NCBI GenBank assembly: GCA_934481355.1
Contig: CAKSPH010000011.1
Coordinates: 3,536 to 67,535 of the forward strand
Source: an uncultured Oscillospiraceae bacterium
Lineage (GTDB): Bacteria; Bacillota; Clostridia; Oscillospirales; Ruminococcaceae
DNA: 64,000 nucleotides
Direction: 5' to 3'
Shown: piece by piece, positions 60,392 through 64,000 of the stretch
Position numbering within the stretch: the first letter of the stretch is position 1
How the letters are laid out: the number at the start of each line of letters is the position of its first letter
Program-made: the position numbers and the translations under genes
The notes under the pieces: model-generated
What the model was told of the DNA's origin: nothing
Seen by the model: only the letters and a program-made list of their open reading frames with translations
Databases searched by the model: none

Positions 60392-60901
60392 ATGCCTAGC
60401 AAAAGCGTACTCGAACAGAAGCAGGCGTATGTTGCTGACTTAGCTGAAAAGCTCAAGAACGCTGCCGGCGGTGTTCTCGTTGACTACAAGGGTATCTCCG
60501 TTGAGGCCGACACCAAGCTCCGTAAGGATCTTCGTGAGAACGGCGTGGAGTATTTCGTAGTTAAGAACACACTGCTCAAGCGTGCAGCTGAGATCGCAGG
60601 AATCGAGGGTCTTGAGCCCGCTCTTTCCGGCACAACAGCTATCGCACTGAGCGCTGAGGACATCATCATTGCCCCCAAGCTCCTGTTCAAGCAGACCGAG
60701 GCTCCGGACAGCACTTTCGCTATCAAGCTCGGTTTTATTGACGGCAAGGTAATTTCCAAGGAAGAGGTTGAGGCTTACGCAAAGCTTCCGTCCAAGGAGA
60801 CCCTGCTCTCTCAGCTCGTATTCATGCTTCAGTCCCCGATCCAGAGAGTTGCTATCGCGCTCAACGAGATCGCAAAGAAGAACGAAGAGCAGTCCGCTTA
60901 A
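60392..60901 (+). CDS. rplJ: Large-subunit ribosomal protein L10
   Basis: A 169-residue L10. N-terminal rRNA-binding domain with VDYKGISVEADTKLRKDLRE and VKNTLLKRA; C-terminal helix (LSQLVFMLQSPIQRVAIALNEIA) binds L7/L12 dimers. ATG 60392 lies 8 nt after AAAGGAG; a GTG 9 nt earlier overlaps that site and is rejected. Under control of the L10 leader and followed by rplL. Confidence 0.97.
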   Translation: MPSKSVLEQKQAYVADLAEKLKNAAGGVLVDYKGISVEADTKLRKDLRENGVEYFVVKNTLLKRAAEIAGIEGLEPALSGTTAIALSAEDIIIAPKLLFKQTEAPDSTFAIKLGFIDGKVISKEEVEAYAKLPSKETLLSQLVFMLQSPIQRVAIALNEIAKKNEEQSA

Positions 60902-61004
60902 TCGCGGATTTTCCGGAGTGTGCCGCTTAATATGGCTATCACGGGAACAAAAACTTACTGCGTAATCACGCACGACAAAATTTAATTTTATGGAGGATAC
61001 TAAA

Positions 61005-61379
61005 ATGGCATCTGAGAAGATTTTAGCTATGATCGAAGAAGTTAAGGCTCTTTCCGTTCTCGAACTGAACGAGCTCGTAAAGGCACTTGAGGAAGAGTTC
61101 GGCGTTTCTGCTGCTGCTGTTGCTGCTGCTCCCGCTGCTGGCGCTGGCGCTGCTGCTGCTGAAGAGAAGACCGAGTTCGACGTAGTTCTCGCATCTTTCG
61201 GCGACGCTAAGATGGCTGTTATCAAGGCTGTTAAGGACGTTATGGGGCTTGGCCTTAAGGAAGCTAAGGAGCTCGTTGAGGCTGCTCCTAAGGCTCTCAA
61301 GGAGGGCGTTTCCAAGGCAGAGGCTGAGGAGATCAAGGCTAAGCTCGAAGAGGCTGGCGCAAAGATCGAGCTCAAGTAA
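61005..61379 (+). CDS. rplL: Large-subunit ribosomal protein L7/L12
   Basis: A 124-residue stalk protein. N-terminal dimerisation helices ([21 protein letters not shown]), an Ala/Gly-rich hinge (about 37-52), and the factor-binding C-terminal domain ([20 protein letters not shown], then [12 protein letters not shown]). GGAGG lies 8 nt before ATG 61005. Ends at a strong terminator. Confidence 0.98.
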   Translation: MASEKILAMIEEVKALSVLELNELVKALEEEFGVSAAAVAAAPAAGAGAAAAEEKTEFDVVLASFGDAKMAVIKAVKDVMGLGLKEAKELVEAAPKALKEGVSKAEAEEIKAKLEEAGAKIELK

Positions 61380-61402
61380 TTCCTGCTCACTTTACACAAC
61401 CG

Positions 61403-61434
61403 ATACCCCGTCTGAAAAGGCGGGGTATTTTTTT
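61403..61434 (+). terminator. Terminator of rplJL
   Basis: Perfect 8-bp stem ATACCCCG (61403-61410) with CGGGGTAT (61421-61428), then a T-run. Confidence 0.93.
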
Positions 61435-61435
61435 G

Positions 61436-61470
61436 CAAAAAATCAGGGACAGTTAGCGGAACTGTCCCTG
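61436..61470 (-). terminator. Terminator of the asparagine synthetase gene
   Basis: Perfect 11-bp stem CAGGGACAGTT / AACTGTCCCTG (61444-61470) followed by ATTTTTT on the minus strand. The original end of asnB is therefore intact. Confidence 0.93.
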
Positions 61471-61476
61471 ACTATT

Positions 61477-61939
61477 CTATATTATTTCAATATTGTATTC
61501 CCGGAACCAGCACTCTATCTGGAGCATATATGCATAGACCTGCGGAACTGTCATGAGCTGTCCGAACCAGTTCTTCGTGAAGCTGGCTCCGCCGGTGTCA
61601 AGCATCTCTCGAAGCTTATCGGGGTTTACCATCTCAACAAGCCGGCAGTCATCCCGGTCAAGCGCCTCCCGGAGCCTGCGGCTGAGCAGCTCCATATAAT
61701 TGGGGTTGTGCGTTTTGGGATAGGGGCTCTTTTTGCGCCAGAGTACGTCCTCGGGGAGGATTCCCGTCATTGCGTGGCGCACAAGTCCCTTTTCACGGCC
61801 TGTATACGACTTCATCTCCCACGGAATATTATATGCGTACTCCACGATCCGGTAATCGCAGAATGGCACGCGCACCTCAAGGCCATGTGCCATTGACATA
61901 CGATCCTTGCGGTCACTAAGCGTTACATGGGTAAAATGG
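61477..61939 (-). pseudogene. asnB: Asparagine synthetase B, C-terminal fragment cut by the right element
   Basis: The minus strand encodes about 150 residues of the C-terminal synthetase domain of AsnB (glutamine-dependent, Asp to Asn). Family motifs: SDRKDRMSMAHGLEVRVPFCD, then LPEDVLWRKKSPYPKTHNP. The frame is open upstream of the internal ATG at 61899 but runs into the end of the serine recombinase gene, whose stop is at 61940-61942. The N-terminal glutaminase domain and most of the synthetase domain are missing from the window. So the gene is interrupted at about 61900-61939, and the other part should lie past the far end of the element. Confidence 0.85.
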
Positions 61940-63460
61940 TTATATATTAAAAACTACTTCTATAGGGGTTCTGCTATCATAGACAACTACTCTTTCGATA
62001 AGTAGCTTTGCAATTGCTTTTTTGTCCTCAAACTCTAAATCGCCCCAGCTATCCAACATGGGTATTATACTCTCAACGTCAATATCACGTTTCTGCCGAA
62101 CAGAATACTTAGATAATTCGGAGTCAATGCTATTAAGCTGTGATTCGATTTCTGTCATTCGCTCATTTAACTTCTGCTGCAGGATTGTACTTGTTGCAAC
62201 CGCAAAGCTTTTGACTATGTTGTCGATTTCTTCCTCCAGCTTTACCATCTCAACCTTTAGCTTATTGATTTCCTCGTTGTTCTGTATGTTGGTTCTGTTT
62301 GTTTCATATTTAAGATTTGAAGCATATTCGATAAGCTGCATTTCTACCGACTGTTCAATATCATCAAAAGTCAATCCACACTTACTGTTATTGCAGATAT
62401 GATGTTTCCGACCGCCACAATATACATACCTTTTCCCATTAGGCTGACCATTTACAACACTAGCTGCATACCCACAAAAGCCGCATTTAACAAGCCCAGA
62501 AAGCCAGCTATGTGTGCCGCTGCCACTATTTTTAAGTGCTTTGTTTTCTCCGAGCCTATATTGTACCCTAAGCCAGTCATCAGCGTCAATAAAGCCCTCA
62601 TGACGATTTAACTGTATATGTTCCCCTGTTAAATCTCTGAATTTGCTTTTAGTCTTACCCTGCCGTCTGCCGTATATTGTAAGTCCGTGTAAGCCATCAA
62701 AATCCTCGACATTATTATGTAATATTGCACCTGCACCCTTATAATAAGAATACACATCAGCATTAGCCCTGACATAAACAGGGTTAGCTAGTATTCTTGA
62801 AATGCGAACATTTGTGAAGGTTATATTATGAGATATCTCACAATCAGCAGAATTTAACTTAGCTACTATTGTTCCTATCGAATCACCGCTTAAATACCTT
62901 CGATATATATACTTAACTATATAACTTGTGTTTGTATCTTCCTGTAATTTACTTGTTTCCTTACCCTCAATACTGTCTTTGACCTTAATGTACCCTAAAG
63001 GAGCTTTTCCAGCCAGGAAAAAACCTCTCTCGGCTCTGCTATAGAAATTGTCAGTAACTCTCTTTTGGGTAGTTTCACGTTCAAGCTGCGCAAAAGTCAG
63101 AATTACCCTAAGAATTGCCTCACCAACATGATTAGTTGTATCAAAATTTTCCTGAGTAGAAATAAACTCAACATTATATTGTTTCAGTTCTCTGTATATT
63201 AACTCAAAATCTAATACCGACCTGCTGATACGGTCTATTTTATATACAACGATTTTATTGATTCGACCTGCCACTACATCAGACATCATCTGCTGAAATT
63301 CGGGTCTGTTGGTATTCTTACCGCTGTACCCCTTATCGCTGTATACTCTCACGCTCTCATTCTCACTTTTGGTTAATTTCAAGCGGCATGATTCCTCTTG
63401 CGTTTCAATACTGATACTATCCTTTTTATCAACTGACTGTCTACAATAAATTGCAACCAT
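61940..63460 (-). CDS. Large serine recombinase (TnpX/integrase type)
   Basis: A 506-residue recombinase that integrates and excises its element. Resolvase domain (about 1-145) with nucleophile S9 in YCRQS, DKGYSGKNTNRP and VYKIDRISRS. Recombinase domain (about 160-270, GKAPLGYIKV). A zinc ribbon (about 320-370: CGFC, then YCGGRKHHICNNSKC). A coiled coil (about 385-455) and a C-terminal RLLIERVVVYD-like end (here LLIERVVVYDSRTP). AAGGAG precedes ATG 63460, and a consensus promoter lies at 63502-63530. The stop codon is within about 40 bp of the broken asnB sequence, so the attachment site is directly beside it. DNA is AT-rich. Confidence 0.95.
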   Translation of the reverse strand: MVAIYCRQSVDKKDSISIETQEESCRLKLTKSENESVRVYSDKGYSGKNTNRPEFQQMMSDVVAGRINKIVVYKIDRISRSVLDFELIYRELKQYNVEFISTQENFDTTNHVGEAILRVILTFAQLERETTQKRVTDNFYSRAERGFFLAGKAPLGYIKVKDSIEGKETSKLQEDTNTSYIVKYIYRRYLSGDSIGTIVAKLNSADCEISHNITFTNVRISRILANPVYVRANADVYSYYKGAGAILHNNVEDFDGLHGLTIYGRRQGKTKSKFRDLTGEHIQLNRHEGFIDADDWLRVQYRLGENKALKNSGSGTHSWLSGLVKCGFCGYAASVVNGQPNGKRYVYCGGRKHHICNNSKCGLTFDDIEQSVEMQLIEYASNLKYETNRTNIQNNEEINKLKVEMVKLEEEIDNIVKSFAVATSTILQQKLNERMTEIESQLNSIDSELSKYSVRQKRDIDVESIIPMLDSWGDLEFEDKKAIAKLLIERVVVYDSRTPIEVVFNI

Positions 63461-63501
63461 AACTCATTACTCCTTATGTTATTATTGCTTTTTCTCTATA
63501 T

Positions 63502-63530
63502 ATTATAGCGTGTTAGAATAATAATGTCAA
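63502..63530 (-). promoter_or_regulatory. Promoter of the serine recombinase gene
   Basis: Minus-strand TTGACA (63525-63530), 17-nt spacer, TATAAT (63502-63507): perfect consensus. Confidence 0.88.
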
Positions 63531-63548
63531 GGCATATAACGATATAAT

Positions 63549-63578
63549 AAAGGGGCATACAATAATGTACACCCCTTT
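63549..63578 (-). terminator. Terminator of the 47-residue gene
   Basis: Stem AAAGGGGTGTACA with TGTATGCCCCTTT (G-U pairs in the middle), loop TTAT, then A/T-rich sequence on the minus strand, between the small gene and the recombinase promoter. Confidence 0.75.
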
Positions 63579-63582
63579 ATTA

Positions 63583-63726
63583 TTACGCACTTTTCTTTTG
63601 TCTATTCTGCTTCTTTGCTTCTACTCTTTTTGCTATTACAATCATTTGCTCTGTGATATAATTCATTCTCTTTTTTCTTTCTGATTCTGTCAGTTCTGGC
63701 GTATGTACTATTACCCCCATTTTCAT
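63583..63726 (-). CDS. Small basic protein of the right element
   Basis: A 47-residue protein, MKMGVIVHTPELTESERKKR, then a basic helix ending KKQNRQKKSA. I recognise no family; it could be a DNA-binding accessory or directionality factor. AAAGAGGTG precedes ATG 63726 (a second ATG lies two codons later). It is upstream of the recombinase gene, which has a separate promoter. A dyad in its upstream region (63760-63781) may be an operator. Confidence 0.65.
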   Translation of the reverse strand: MKMGVIVHTPELTESERKKRMNYITEQMIVIAKRVEAKKQNRQKKSA

Positions 63727-63759
63727 TTTCTTCACCTCTTTAAATATATATATAGTTTG

Positions 63760-63781
63760 GACAAGACAAAAATATCTTGTC
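63760..63781. promoter_or_regulatory. Dyad upstream of the 47-residue gene
   Basis: GACAAGA (63760-63766) and TCTTGTC (63775-63781) with an 8-bp spacer. It lies 34 bp upstream of the start codon, where a promoter is expected, so repressor binding is plausible. The rest of the window to 64000 is AT-rich with no gene I can support. Confidence 0.5.
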
Positions 63782-64000
63782 ATACTAATCTATTTGTAAC
63801 TCTTATTCCGTTTTAGTTTTCTTACTAATTAATCGAAACACTTATCAACATTTTGAAACACCTGCTTAATTAAAAGAGAAAACCAATTTACAAATACATT
63901 TATTAGATAACAATACTAATAAAGCAACCAATAAAACACGTTTAATTTCTATGTATATTGATTTTCGGAGTAAGTGTAAATGTTACCTGTAAATTGTAAA

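Noticed and set aside
1..64000. CRISPR array
   Set aside because: No series of equal-length repeats with unique spacers was seen. The repeats present are short regulatory boxes, terminators and one palindromic element.

Overview
The window looks like a chromosome segment of an anaerobic, gut-type Clostridia species, most likely Oscillospiraceae/Ruminococcaceae. This is inferred from gene content: LL-diaminopimelate aminotransferase, a two-gene SMS-type (SufC/SufB-like) Fe-S system, a FeoA-FeoB fusion, a choloylglycine-hydrolase-family enzyme, oligoendopeptidase F, a D-lactate-dehydrogenase-type enzyme, a PdaA-like deacetylase and CotH. Promoters are canonical sigma-A with 17-nt spacers. The core is moderately GC-rich. 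Both ends are AT-rich and carry mobile DNA.

Layout. 1-5200 is the right part of an integrative element: a partial unknown gene, a D5/P4-type replication helicase, an excisionase-like protein and a tyrosine integrase with an HTH inserted in its core-binding domain. It also has an antitoxin-like gene and lies against tRNA-Arg(ACG). 5.4-20.2 kb holds dapL, then a CotH / DUF4956 / VTC-polyphosphate-polymerase operon with its own two-component system. Next come a choloylglycine hydrolase-membrane protein pair, an ECF sigma factor with a 921-residue membrane partner, smsCB and ybaK. 20.2-33.4 kb holds feoAB with a Cys-rich partner, a nitroreductase, a GH2 enzyme, an ABC exporter whose third component is a CARDB-repeat membrane protein, an AIM24 protein and an M50 protease. 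33.4-48 kb is metabolic and envelope genes (ilvD, ROK kinase, manA, LUD, LCP-like, alr, a TCS, pepF, tyrA, nrnA-like). 48-61.4 kb has a third TCS, an ldhA-like gene, a PdaA-like deacetylase, dusB-DUF815-lipoprotein, a DUF1624 protein, lon, ysxC and rplJL with an L10 leader. From 61.4 kb an asparagine synthetase gene is cut by a serine-recombinase element that runs off the right end.

How the genes work together. The most striking unit is 7.5-13 kb. The two-component system and the VTC-DUF4956-CotH operon are both preceded by (C/T)TGAAA direct repeats spaced 10-12 bp, set exactly 10 nt upstream of a -10 hexamer with no -35. This is the layout of promoters activated by an OmpR/PhoB-type regulator. 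It suggests one signalling regulon controlling a polyphosphate polymerase, a membrane protein and a surface-anchored CotH kinase-like protein. A second TCS (48-51 kb) has the same promoter geometry with a different box. Iron genes cluster (smsCB, feoAB), and feoAB has a large dyad in its leader. A 170-bp palindrome with perfect 21-bp terminal inverted repeats lies upstream of lon and resembles a MITE. All functional calls rest on motif reading; no database search was run.
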